Source of the DNA: Collinsella sp.
GTDB lineage: Bacteria; Actinomycetota; Coriobacteriia; Coriobacteriales; Coriobacteriaceae
DNA: 64,000 bases
Direction of reading: 5' to 3'
Assembly (NCBI GenBank): GCA_018382295.1
Contig: JAGZQF010000011.1
Coordinates: 1 to 64,000 of the forward strand
Made by a program: the position numbers and the translations under genes. The notes under the pieces are model-generated. The model ran no database searches and was not told the origin of the DNA. It worked only from the letters and a program-made list of their open reading frames with translations. Of this stretch, positions 48,904 to 58,924 are shown piece after piece (position 1 is the first letter of the stretch; every line of letters begins with the position of its first letter).

Positions 48904-49718
48904 TAGCTGTGGCGGTATTCGGCGATGATGAAGTCGATGTCGGTCTGAAGAGTATCGAGGTTTGCCAGACGCTCTTTATCGGCAGGGCGTGTGCGGTAGT
49001 AGTACGGCGTCATCTGGAACACCGCCTCGATGTCGGCCTGGGTCTGAAGCGTAATATTCGCAGATACCCGCTGCGTTCCGACCAACTCGAGCTCGGTGGT
49101 CTTCGGCAGCTTCTCATCGTTAAGGTATGGCGTGTCGTAGAGCACCTCCTTGAGCCCAAACAGATGACGGGCGCCCGGCACCACGGTGTAGAGCGAGCCC
49201 TCTGGCGCCAGCACGCGGGCAAATTCGCGCTCGTTAAAGGGAGCGAAGAGCTCGGTCACCATATCGAAGGCGCCATCGGCCACGGGGATGTCCTTCATGT
49301 TGGCCACGAAGTAGGTCGCATCGCCGCGCTTGGCGGCAAGGCGCACCATCTCTTTGCCCAGGTCGAAACCGTAAGCATCCACGCCCGGCACCGCGCCCAT
49401 GGCGCTGGTGTAATAGCCCTCGCCGCAGCAAATATCGAGCAGCGTCATGGGTCCGTTCGCAGACGTGGCGCGCCCAGACACCCGTTCGCGCGCCAGCTCA
49501 ACCATCGCATCGCGCAACGGCGCATAGTAACCGCGGTTCAGAAAGTCGCGACGGCTGCGTGCCTGCGACTTAGGATCACCCATGGAGTCGCCGCTCTTGG
49601 ATGAGCGCAGTAGATATAGATAGCCCTCGCGCGCACGGTCAAACCGGTGTCCTCCCGCGCATGCAGCACCGCGCTCATTGTCCACCAACGGCTCATGGCA
49701 AACGGGACACAACAACAT
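48903..49718 (-). CDS. RlmA-like 23S rRNA (guanine-N1)-methyltransferase
   Basis: A 271-aa protein: N-terminal zinc site (CPVCHEPL then CAGGHRFD) and a SAM-methyltransferase domain (LLDICCGEGYYTSAM, AYGFDLGKEMVRLAAKR, FVANMKDIPVADGAFDMV). This matches RlmA(I)/RlmA(II), which methylate G745 or G748 of 23S rRNA, in the latter case with effects on macrolide binding. Which guanine is used here is not clear. AAGGAG lies 5 nt before the ATG. Confidence 0.88.
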   Translation of the reverse strand: MLLCPVCHEPLVDNERGAACAGGHRFDRAREGYLYLLRSSKSGDSMGDPKSQARSRRDFLNRGYYAPLRDAMVELARERVSGRATSANGPMTLLDICCGEGYYTSAMGAVPGVDAYGFDLGKEMVRLAAKRGDATYFVANMKDIPVADGAFDMVTELFAPFNEREFARVLAPEGSLYTVVPGARHLFGLKEVLYDTPYLNDEKLPKTTELELVGTQRVSANITLQTQADIEAVFQMTPYYYRTRPADKERLANLDTLQTDIDFIIAEYRHS

Positions 49719-49774
49719 GGCAACTCCTTAGCGCGGACTACACAACGCCCACCATTGTCGCACGCCTTCCACAC

Positions 49775-49832
49775 CTAGTCATTGGGGACGTTCTTAAATG
49801 ATTAGTCGTTTAAGAACGTCCCCAATGACTAG
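49775..49832. repeat. inverted pair of REP-like units (AAGAACGTCCCC type)
   Basis: A 58-nt near-perfect palindrome made of two facing copies of the unit also found at 3319-3349 (TAGTC, TTTAAGAACGTCCCC, AATGACTA). It ends 64 bp before the MATE gene start, in its promoter region. Confidence 0.7.
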
Positions 49833-49896
49833 TCGATTAGGAGTATCATCATCTGCGCAAATAAGCACGAAAGAGCATGTTAGAGATTGAGAGCGT

Positions 49897-51279
49897 ATGG
49901 CTGATACCGCATCTAAGCACATTGACATGATCACCGGCTCGCTGTGGCGAAATATTCCCCTGTTCGCCTTCCCCGTGGCCGCCACGAGCATCTTGGAGCA
50001 GCTATCGAACCTCATCGCCACGGTCATCATCGGTAACTTCTCGGGCGACCAGGGAACCCTCGCCATGGCGGCGGTCGGCTCCAATGTTCCGCTTACCAGT
50101 CTTATGCTCAACCTGTTTATTGGCATGTCGCTTGGCTCCAACGTGGTCATCGCCAACGCTATCGGCCGCAACGATCAGAACATGGTCAAACGCGCCGTCC
50201 ATACCTCAATTTTAATGGCGCTCGTGGGCTTTGTCGTCATCGCGCTGGGCGAGATCTTTGCCGAGCCCATGCTCGCCGCGCTCAATGTTCCCGCCGAAAC
50301 CATGCCGCTCGCTTCGCTCTACCTGCGCATCTTTTTGCTCAGCCTGCCCTCGATCTTGCTCTACAACTTTGAGGCCGCGATTTTCCGCTCCGTCGGCATC
50401 ACCCGCATGCCGCTGCAGGCGCTTGCTGTGTCCACCGTCCTCAACATTGGCCTGGACCTCATCTTTGTCCCCGTACTCCACTGGGGCGTCGCGGGCGTCG
50501 CCATCGCCACCGCCATCGCCTACACCGTCAGCGCCGCTACGCTCTTTATCCGCCTGCTCAAGACCGACTCTGTCGTCCGCGTCACCCCACGCGACCTGGC
50601 TATCGACCCCGTCGCCCTCAAGCGCATCGTCAAGATCGGCCTGCCAGCCGGCATCCAAAGCGCCGTCTTTGCCGTAGCCAACATCATCATCCAGTCCGCC
50701 ATCAACAGCCTGGGCACCGAGGTCATGGCGGCATCGAGCGCCGCTATGAGCTTGGAGTACGTATGCTACAACCTGCTCAACAGCTTTAGCCAGGCGTGCA
50801 CCACCTTTGTGGGACAAAACCACGGTGCCCGCCAGATCGATCGCTGCACCAAAACGCTTAAGGTCTGCCTGGTCGAAGGCGGTATCGTCGCGCTCACCAC
50901 GATCATCGTTATTGTCGGCCTGGGACGCGAGATCTTGTCGCTGTTCAACAGCGACCCCAACATCGTCTCGATCGGCTATATCCGCGTGTGTTCGATCTTC
51001 CCGGCGTACGCCTTTAGCATGTTCTACGAAAACATGTCAGGCTACCTGCGCGGCTTTGGTATCTCGCTCACGCCCGCCCTCATCACCATGATCTGCGTCT
51101 GCGGCATCCGCTTCTATTGGGTGTTCTGCGTGTTCCCGCGCTTCCGCACCTTTGCGAACATCATGATGGTCTACCCCATCAGCCTGGGCACCACGGCGTT
51201 CTTTATGGTCGTGGCGGTGCTACTCTGCCACCCGGCACGCACCTATCGCGCCACCCAAGCCAAAGCGACAGCCCGCTAA
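49897..51279 (+). CDS. MATE-family multidrug/metabolite efflux protein
   Basis: A 460-aa membrane protein with 12 hydrophobic segments in two six-helix repeats, of the NorM/DinF-like class. It begins HIDMITGSLWRNIPLFAFPVAATSILEQL, with the repeat-2 equivalent IVKIGLPAGIQSAVFAVANIIIQ. MATE proteins export cationic drugs or metabolites using Na+ or H+. The ATG follows a GAGAGCGT region without a strong ribosome site. The substrate is unknown. Confidence 0.9.
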   Translation: MADTASKHIDMITGSLWRNIPLFAFPVAATSILEQLSNLIATVIIGNFSGDQGTLAMAAVGSNVPLTSLMLNLFIGMSLGSNVVIANAIGRNDQNMVKRAVHTSILMALVGFVVIALGEIFAEPMLAALNVPAETMPLASLYLRIFLLSLPSILLYNFEAAIFRSVGITRMPLQALAVSTVLNIGLDLIFVPVLHWGVAGVAIATAIAYTVSAATLFIRLLKTDSVVRVTPRDLAIDPVALKRIVKIGLPAGIQSAVFAVANIIIQSAINSLGTEVMAASSAAMSLEYVCYNLLNSFSQACTTFVGQNHGARQIDRCTKTLKVCLVEGGIVALTTIIVIVGLGREILSLFNSDPNIVSIGYIRVCSIFPAYAFSMFYENMSGYLRGFGISLTPALITMICVCGIRFYWVFCVFPRFRTFANIMMVYPISLGTTAFFMVVAVLLCHPARTYRATQAKATAR

Positions 51280-51306
51280 ACACCGCACTCAACGCCACGC
51301 CAGTCA

Positions 51307-52173
51307 TTAATTGACAATATGCGAGCTCATATAGTCGATAAAGCGCCTTGTGGCGATAGGCATGGTGTCCCAGCTGCGCCAGGCCGCCACCACGTCGCGC
51401 GAGGGGGCATGCACGATGGGCCGCACACGAATATCGGCTCGCATGCCCTCCACAGTACGACGGTAGAGCATGCTCACGCCTAGGCCCTCCTCCACCATCG
51501 CCATGATGGTGTAGTCGTCGGTCACCTCGCTCGTCACGTGCGGCGACAGCCCATGCGCCGCAAATGCATCGAGCACCAGGCTCTGTTCGCCCTCATCCAG
51601 CAGTACAAACGGCTCGGACGCCAGGTCGGCGAGTGTCACCTTTTCCTTTGCCGTCAGCGGATGCGCGGCCGGCAACAATGCCACCAACTCGTCGTGATAG
51701 ACCACGCGCCTCTCGAGGCCAGCGGTAAACCCGCGTGCCGTAAAGCAAAAATCGACCACGCCATCGTGCACCCATTGGGCGTTGCGCGTGTAGTCGCCCT
51801 GCTTAAGGGTAAAGCGTACGCCCGGGTGCAGCGCCCCAAAGTCGCGGATCACACGCGGTAACACGGTTCGACTCACGTTGGTAAACGTCGCGATGCGAAT
51901 ATCGGTCGACGAAAGCCCCAGCAACTCCTGGCGCTTGCCCTCGAGCTCAGCCTCGGCAGTCACAATCTGGCGCAGATACGGCAGATATTGTTTACCGTCG
52001 CGCGTAAGCGAAACGCCCTGCTTACCGCGCTCGATAAGCGTGGTACCCAGCTCGCGCTCGAGTGCCTTGACGGCCTGGCTCACCGCACTTTGCGTATAGC
52101 CCAGCTCGTCCGCCGCGCCCTTAAGACTGCCGCGATCGACCACCATACAAACAATCTGATACCGCGATGCCAT
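51307..52173 (-). CDS. LysR-family regulator, paralogue of the one at 8476
   Basis: A 288-aa LysR protein with N-terminal HTH (MVVDRGSLKGAADELGYTQSAVSQAVKALE) and effector domain. The C terminus (DDYTIMAMVEEGLGVSMLYRR) matches DDYAIMAMVEDGLGVSILPAL in the 8476 protein, so they are close paralogues. TGGAGG precedes the ATG. It is divergent from an EamA exporter gene, as in the other pair. Confidence 0.88.
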   Translation of the reverse strand: MASRYQIVCMVVDRGSLKGAADELGYTQSAVSQAVKALERELGTTLIERGKQGVSLTRDGKQYLPYLRQIVTAEAELEGKRQELLGLSSTDIRIATFTNVSRTVLPRVIRDFGALHPGVRFTLKQGDYTRNAQWVHDGVVDFCFTARGFTAGLERRVVYHDELVALLPAAHPLTAKEKVTLADLASEPFVLLDEGEQSLVLDAFAAHGLSPHVTSEVTDDYTIMAMVEEGLGVSMLYRRTVEGMRADIRVRPIVHAPSRDVVAAWRSWDTMPIATRRFIDYMSSHIVN

Positions 52174-52233
52174 CGCACCTCCACATCAATGCAGCCGTAA
52201 AACGTTTTGCCAGGGCTTTTTCTGCCAACATTA

Positions 52234-52252
52234 GTATTTTTTAATCATACTG
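52234..52252. promoter_or_regulatory. candidate LysR box in the second LysR-EamA interval
   Basis: AGTAT-N9-ATACT is an inverted repeat in the divergent interval, containing a T-N11-A-like core. Evidence is positional only. Confidence 0.3.
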
Positions 52253-52331
52253 AAGATACATTCGCTTTACTACATCCACATCTGGGAGCAGAATCCTTTT
52301 TGCGAAACCGTTCTGTAACAAAAGGAGTCCC

Positions 52332-53234
52332 ATGGATCGCAAAAAAGCAATCGCGCTCTCATTTTCCGTTCCCGTCGCATGGGGCTTTTCGTATCCCCTC
52401 ATGAAGATCGGCATGGACAGCATGAACGCCACGAGCATCGTCGCGCTACGCTGCATCATCGCCTTTGTGGTCTGCCTGCTGCTCTTCCACAAGCACGCGT
52501 TGCGCATCAACCGCGACCTTATGGTCCGTGCCGCCATCATCGGCGCCATTATGGCAACCGAGCTCACCTGCATGTGCCTGGGCTCCAGCCTCACCTCCGC
52601 CTCCACCGCCGGCTTTTTGCAGAGCCTGACGGTCGTGATCGTGCCGTTTGCCAACGCCGCCCTGCTGCGTCGCGCCCCCGAGCGCAAAGTGCTCGTCGGC
52701 ACCGCCATCGTCACCTGCGGTATGTTGCTGCTCTCGGGCGCAGACTTTACCAGCCTGAATCCCGGCGCGATCATCATGCTGCTCTCGGCCTTTATCTATG
52801 CCAGCCACATTATCGTGGCCAAGCGCTTTGTCGAAGAAGTCGATCCGCTTGCTCTGGGCGTTTGGCAGCTGGGCTTCGGCGGCTTGTTCTCGGGCATCGC
52901 CGCATGCGTCTTTGGCGGTTTCACACTTCCCAGTACGCCCAGCGAGATCGTGGTCGTCGTCGCGCTCGCACTCATCTGCTCTGCCTACGGCTTTATCACC
53001 CAGACGCTCGTGCAGCCCCACGTACCCGCCGAGACCACCGGCTTCGCCTTCTCGCTTGAGCCGGTCTGCTCCGCTGTCTTTTCGTTCTTCTTGGTTGGCG
53101 AGGTCCTGAGCCCCATCGCCTTCTTTGGCGCCGCCCTCATCCTAACCGGCGTCATGGTGGCAACCGTCGAGCTTCCGCGCCTCCGCGCACATGAACAGGC
53201 TCGCATGGCAGGAGCGCCCGAGCACGTCTCGTAG
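52332..53234 (+). CDS. EamA-family (DMT) transporter, second pair
   Basis: A 300-aa membrane protein with ten hydrophobic segments in two EamA repeats (KAIALSFSVPVAWGFSYPLMKIG to about 130; PGAIIMLLSAFIYASHIIVAKRF onward). An AAAGGAG site precedes the ATG. It is divergently paired with a LysR regulator and is probably induced by its export substrate, likely an amino acid or similar metabolite. Confidence 0.88.
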   Translation: MDRKKAIALSFSVPVAWGFSYPLMKIGMDSMNATSIVALRCIIAFVVCLLLFHKHALRINRDLMVRAAIIGAIMATELTCMCLGSSLTSASTAGFLQSLTVVIVPFANAALLRRAPERKVLVGTAIVTCGMLLLSGADFTSLNPGAIIMLLSAFIYASHIIVAKRFVEEVDPLALGVWQLGFGGLFSGIAACVFGGFTLPSTPSEIVVVVALALICSAYGFITQTLVQPHVPAETTGFAFSLEPVCSAVFSFFLVGEVLSPIAFFGAALILTGVMVATVELPRLRAHEQARMAGAPEHVS

Positions 53235-53322
53235 ACCCCGCTCTTCATACAGCCGTGGCATAAAGGCAACCGGTGCGCCTTTACAATAGATGCCAACAGA
53301 GCATCTGCCATAAAGGAGCCCC

Positions 53323-54048
53323 ATGGACACCGCGACCCGCGACCGCAACATAGCAACTTGGTTGGGCGATGCGCCGCAGCCGGTACGTGACACTACGAAC
53401 CAGCTGCTCGAGCGCATCGCCCTCTTGCGTGCCGAACAGACCATCTACCCGGCACAAGACGACATCCTCAATGCCCTCGCCTACACGCCGGCCGACCAGG
53501 TCAAGGTTGTCATCTTAGGTCAAGACCCCTATCACGGACCCAACCAGGCCATGGGGCTGTCGTTCTCGGTCCCCGCAACGCAAACCAAGTTGCCGCCGAG
53601 CCTGCGCAACATCTATAAGGAACTCAAAGCCGATCTGGGTTGCCCCATCCCCGCCACGGGAGACTTGACACCATGGGCACAGCAGGGCGTCCTGCTCCTC
53701 AACACTACGCTCACCGTGCGCGAGCATGCCGCCAACTCGCACGCCAAACTGGGCTGGAGCACGCTCACCGACTACGTTATCGAACGCTGCTGCCAGCTGC
53801 CCCAGTCGGTCGTCTTTTTGGCATGGGGTCGCTTTGCCCAGCAGATGGTTGAAGGCAAGCTCGCCGCAACCGGCGCGGGCAAGGCAACCGGCAAGTTCTG
53901 CCTGGCCTCTACGCACCCCTCGCCGCTTTCGGCCAACCGTGCCACAGCAGAACTCCCCGCCTTTATGGGGTCGCGTCCCTTCTCGGCAGCCAATCGGCTA
54001 CTCGAACAGCACGGCTCGACCCCCGTCAACTGGACTTGCCTCGGCTAA
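53323..54048 (+). CDS. ung: uracil-DNA glycosylase (family 1)
   Basis: Removes uracil from DNA. The 241-aa protein carries all family-1 motifs: the water-activating loop GQDPYHGPNQAMGLSFSV, PPSLRNIYKEL, LLLNTTLTVRE, the VVFLAWG strand and the DNA-intercalating loop STHPSPLSANR. TAAAGGAG precedes the ATG. A terminator follows 15 bp after the stop. Confidence 0.97.
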   Translation: MDTATRDRNIATWLGDAPQPVRDTTNQLLERIALLRAEQTIYPAQDDILNALAYTPADQVKVVILGQDPYHGPNQAMGLSFSVPATQTKLPPSLRNIYKELKADLGCPIPATGDLTPWAQQGVLLLNTTLTVREHAANSHAKLGWSTLTDYVIERCCQLPQSVVFLAWGRFAQQMVEGKLAATGAGKATGKFCLASTHPSPLSANRATAELPAFMGSRPFSAANRLLEQHGSTPVNWTCLG

Positions 54049-54062
54049 AAGTCGATACATCA

Positions 54063-54097
54063 AAAATGCGCCCGACGGCTTTCCATCGGGCGCATTT
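54063..54097. terminator. terminator between ung and the SDR gene
   Basis: AAATGCGCCCGA pairs with TCGGGCGCATTT between convergent genes and can serve both strands. Confidence 0.85.
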
Positions 54098-54098
54098 C

Positions 54099-54779
54099 CT
54101 ATTCGGGCCAAATAAATTGTGTGCGGCCGGCCTCGCCGCCATCGATTAGCAGACTCTGCCCGGTCATAAACCGGTTGGTCACGCCCACAAAGTAGATCCA
54201 CTCGGCGATCTCTTGGGCGGTGGCCCAGCGCTTAAGCGGCGTGAGCTCCATAATCTGGTTCCACAGGTGTTCGTCTTCCATCACGCAACGGTTGAGCGGC
54301 GTGATAACGCCGCCCGGGTCCACACTGTTGGCAATGGCCTGCGGTGCCAGGCGGTTTGCAAGGTTCTTGGTGTAGGCGATAACGCCGCCCTTGCTGGCAG
54401 CATAGGCAGGAAACTCCGATCCCGTATGCCCGCTCGCCGACCCCACATTGACCACGGATTTGATAGCCGGCGCCGGCTTGGCGGCAAGCCCCTCCCCCGC
54501 AAAGGCGTAGCGCTCGGTCACGTTGATGGTGCCATACAGGTTGGCGGCGATGTCGTCAGCCGAATCCTGCGTACCGGCAACGTTCACGATCACCTGGGGT
54601 TCAAGATCGTCTGGAAACGCGTCCGGCTCGCGAACATCAACGATCAGATGGCGGTAGCGCTCGTGTTCGATCACCGCCGGCAGCAGATCAAAGCCCACGA
54701 CCTCGTGGCCCTCGTCCAAAAAGCGCTGCACGCATGCGGCTCCGATACCGCCCGAAGCGCCCGTGATCAAAACCCGCAT
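54099..54779 (-). CDS. short-chain dehydrogenase/reductase
   Basis: A 226-aa classical-SDR-like NAD(P)-dependent oxidoreductase. Cofactor motif TGASGGIGAAC (residues 6-16), NVAGTQD, catalytic Ser in GSASGHTG and the YAASK pair, then SVDPGGVITPL. The length is slightly short for the family. AAGGAG precedes the ATG. The substrate is unknown; it follows the queuosine-type transporter gene by 9 bp and is probably co-transcribed with it. Confidence 0.88.
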   Translation of the reverse strand: MRVLITGASGGIGAACVQRFLDEGHEVVGFDLLPAVIEHERYRHLIVDVREPDAFPDDLEPQVIVNVAGTQDSADDIAANLYGTINVTERYAFAGEGLAAKPAPAIKSVVNVGSASGHTGSEFPAYAASKGGVIAYTKNLANRLAPQAIANSVDPGGVITPLNRCVMEDEHLWNQIMELTPLKRWATAQEIAEWIYFVGVTNRFMTGQSLLIDGGEAGRTQFIWPE

Positions 54780-54788
54780 ACTTGCTCC

Positions 54789-55511
54789 TTAGGCGGTTGC
54801 GTGGCGCTCGAGGTACTCGGAGCCCACATTCTCGCGCTCCCAGCCGCGCACGACCTTGTAGCCCACGGGGCTCAGGAAAACCTCGCACAGCAGCTCGGCA
54901 ACAGCGCCGGTCAGCGAGCACATAAGGACCTGCACCCAGGTCCAACCAAAGAACGTGTGGCTCACCACAATGGCAAAGACCAAGTTGTCGATAAACTGGC
55001 CAACACCCGTGGACACATAGGAGCGGAAGGCGAAGCTCGCAAAGTTATTCTTTTTGAGCATGCGGCCGAGCGACTGGTTGAGCGTGGAGTTAACCACGGC
55101 AGAAACGAGCATTGCCAGCGAAGAGCCCAGCACCACGTACCAGGTGCCGCCAATGGTGGCGTTAAGGGCGGTGTTGACCTCGATCATGCCGGTGTCGTAG
55201 TAGGCGCCCCACATACCGGGCGTGAGCGAGCATGCCCAAAAGCACAGGCTCACGGCCAGGTTGACCAGCAGCGCGAGGATAGAGATTTTGATGGATGCCT
55301 TGGCGCCAAAGCGCTTGCAGATCATGTCCTGGCACAAAAACGAAACCCAGCTCACCACAAAGCCGCAATCGAGTGCCAGATACGGCAGGCTGATAAGCTC
55401 TTTGTTGGCCAGCAGGTTCATCATGATGACGCTCACGAAAAACAGCGAAACCGTTGCCGCGGGAATGCTCCGCAGCAGGACCTTGTAGTCCTCCATGACC
55501 TTCTTGATCAT
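54789..55511 (-). CDS. VUT-family transporter (YhhQ-like queuosine precursor transporter)
   Basis: A 240-aa membrane protein with about six helices, matching the DUF165/VUT family (LLANKELISLPYLALDCGFVVSWVSFLCQDMICKRFGAKASIK; later VGQFIDNLVFAIVVSHTFFG). Members import queuosine precursors such as preQ0 or preQ1. AAAGGAG precedes the ATG. A CGAGCAG/CTGCTCG hairpin lies in the leader, but no known preQ1 aptamer could be recognised. Confidence 0.82.
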   Translation of the reverse strand: MIKKVMEDYKVLLRSIPAATVSLFFVSVIMMNLLANKELISLPYLALDCGFVVSWVSFLCQDMICKRFGAKASIKISILALLVNLAVSLCFWACSLTPGMWGAYYDTGMIEVNTALNATIGGTWYVVLGSSLAMLVSAVVNSTLNQSLGRMLKKNNFASFAFRSYVSTGVGQFIDNLVFAIVVSHTFFGWTWVQVLMCSLTGAVAELLCEVFLSPVGYKVVRGWERENVGSEYLERHATA

Positions 55512-55667
55512 TATGTACTCCTTTGGTTTTAGGTTTAACGAGCAGGATATCGGACCCGAACTGCTCGGACGCCCCGGTCTTGAGACGACGGTGGGTATGA
55601 TAGCCGCTCACACGGCATCAGGCAAGCGAACGGCGCGGCAGCCCCGCAGGGCCACCGCGCCGATGCG

Positions 55668-57281
<1,614 letters not shown>

Positions 57282-57388
57282 GCGGATCCTTTCTTGCATT
57301 GAGTGCATTACGTCGTTGTAACCGCACTATCAGGACAAATTCATCAGTTGGCACTTGGATACCGGTCGGCGGCGGCACTCCGCAGCAG

Positions 57389-57530
57389 TTTGTCTCGACC
57401 TGTAACATCTAGACGGGTTTTGAGCCTCTACCTGTTACAGATCGAGACAAACGGATGGGCCTGCCGCCAAAATCTCAATCTGTAACATCTAGCCACTCAA
57501 AACGGGTCCATCTGTTACAGATTGAGATGA
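57389..57530. repeat. two tandem inverted repeats with CTGTAACA/TGTTACAG arms
   Basis: Repeat 1 (57389-57451) has arms TTTGTCTCGACCTGTAACA and TGTTACAGATCGAGACAAA. Repeat 2 (57472-57530) has arms ATCTCAATCTGTAACA and TGTTACAGATTGAGAT. The two share the inner TGTAACATCTAG, while the outer arms differ (CGA versus CAA) with matching changes on both sides. Confidence 0.6.
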
Positions 57531-57577
57531 ATGAACGCGCTGACAATCCGAATTTGTCTCTTGTGCAACTGTGCATA

Positions 57578-57611
57578 GTGTATATATACTGTGTTTACCG
57601 GTTATATACAC
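57578..57611. promoter_or_regulatory. candidate operator of the YtrA-type regulator
   Basis: GTGTATATA (57578-57586) and TATATACAC (57603-57611) are complementary half-sites separated by 16 bp, 28 bp before the GTG start of the GntR gene. YtrA-type repressors bind such long inverted repeats in their own promoters. Confidence 0.6.
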
Positions 57612-57638
57612 GTGTAGCCCATCAGCTAAGGAGCCGCT

Positions 57639-58019
57639 GTGGACATCATCCTATCCAATTCGAGCGATAAGCCCATCTACGAACAGATATCCTCGCAGGT
57701 CAAAGCTCAAATCCTTTCGGGCACGCTCACTGCGGGAGCCAAACTCCCCAGCATCCGTGCACTCGCGAGCGACCTGGGTGTGAGCGTCATCACCACCAAG
57801 CGCGCCTACGCCGACCTAGAGCAACTCGGGTTTATCTGCACCGTGCAGGGCAAGGGCTGCTTTGTCGCCGAGGGCAACCAGGAACTCTTGCGCGAAAACC
57901 AGCTCTGCCATATCGAAGAGCTACTTGCGAAAGCGGCGAGCCAAGCCGAAACCCTGGGCGTCACGCGCGACAAACTGCACGAGATGCTCGACCTGGTAGC
58001 CCCCGAAACCATGCAGTAG
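57639..58019 (+). CDS. YtrA-subfamily GntR transcriptional regulator
   Basis: A 126-aa regulator. The first 75 residues are a GntR winged helix (PIYEQISSQVKAQILSGTLTAGAKLPSIRALASDLGVSVITTKRAYADLEQLGF), followed by a short helical dimer domain of about 45 residues, as in YtrA. The GTG start follows TAAGGAG. It is the first gene of an operon with an ABC ATPase and a permease, whose expression it probably represses. Confidence 0.9.
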   Translation: MDIILSNSSDKPIYEQISSQVKAQILSGTLTAGAKLPSIRALASDLGVSVITTKRAYADLEQLGFICTVQGKGCFVAEGNQELLRENQLCHIEELLAKAASQAETLGVTRDKLHEMLDLVAPETMQ

Positions 58020-58042
58020 CCATCTGCAAGAAAGGCTATACC

Positions 58043-58924
58043 ATGCAAAACCTTTTAGAACTCAAAGGCATCTCACGCCGTGTGAGCGACCGCTTTTCAC
58101 TACGCGACGTCACGCTCGCTGTGGAGCCCGGCCAGATCGTTGGCTTTGTAGGCGCAAACGGCGCCGGCAAGACAACGACCATTCGCGCCGCGCTCGGGCT
58201 TATAAAGCTCGATGCCGGCGAGGTGCACCTGTTTGGGCAGCGCTGTGGCGCCGACGCGCCCGATGAAACGCAGCGCCATCTACGCTCCCGCGTCGGTCTT
58301 GTCCTGGACACGTGCCCCTTCCCCTCCACGCTCAGGGTGGGCCATATCGAGTCGCTCGTATGCCCGGCGTACCCCACGTGGGACCGCGAAACGTTCGCCG
58401 GATTCATCAACCGATTTGGCCTCGATCCCAAGACAAAGGTCAAGGACCTCTCCCGCGGCATGGGCATGAAACTGCAGCTTGCCTGTGCACTCAGCCACAA
58501 TGCCAAGCTGCTCGTTTTGGACGAAGCCACCGCGGGCCTCGATCCCATGGCACGCGAGGAACTGCTTGATGAGCTGCTTGCCTTTGTCGCCGACGGCCAG
58601 CACAGCGTGTTACTCTCGAGCCACATTACGTCCGACCTCGATCGCACCGCTGATCGCGTCATCTGCATCGAAAATGGCTCGATTATTTTTGACCTGCCAC
58701 GCGAGGACATTACCGACCGCGCCGGCATCGCTCACTGCACCCAGGCGCAGGCCGCCGAGCTTATGGCTTGCGTCGAAGGCACCCATGCCGCCCACCACGC
58801 CTACAGCGTGGACGTGCTCGTGCCCAACCGTCGCGAAACGCTCGAGGCCTTTCCCGAGATTCCCTGCGATCGGGCAACCATTGATGACTATCTGCGCCTC
58901 ATGCTGAAAGGGGCTTCGAAATGA
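58043..58924 (+). CDS. ABC transporter ATP-binding protein
   Basis: A 293-aa ATPase of the ABC-2 type. Walker A GANGAGKTTT, Q-loop near VGLVLD, signature DLSRGMGMKLQLACAL, Walker B LLVLDEATAGLDP and the H-loop SSHITSDLDR. The C-terminal part is an accessory region. AGAAAGG precedes the ATG and its stop overlaps the permease start by 4 bp. The exporter cargo is unknown; the regulator type often answers to cell-envelope or antibiotic stress. Confidence 0.92.
   Translation: MQNLLELKGISRRVSDRFSLRDVTLAVEPGQIVGFVGANGAGKTTTIRAALGLIKLDAGEVHLFGQRCGADAPDETQRHLRSRVGLVLDTCPFPSTLRVGHIESLVCPAYPTWDRETFAGFINRFGLDPKTKVKDLSRGMGMKLQLACALSHNAKLLVLDEATAGLDPMAREELLDELLAFVADGQHSVLLSSHITSDLDRTADRVICIENGSIIFDLPREDITDRAGIAHCTQAQAAELMACVEGTHAAHHAYSVDVLVPNRRETLEAFPEIPCDRATIDDYLRLMLKGASK

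Larger units (their letters stand above)
57282..57638. other. intergenic region with tandem hairpins and a GntR operator
   Basis: The gap between divergent prfC and the GntR gene contains two consecutive inverted repeats (57389-57530) and, further on, the probable operator and promoter of the regulator gene. No gene was seen. Confidence 0.5.

Noticed and set aside
55512..55667. Possible preQ1 riboswitch before the YhhQ-like gene
   Set aside because: There is a hairpin near the start, but no aptamer pattern or A-rich tail could be matched.
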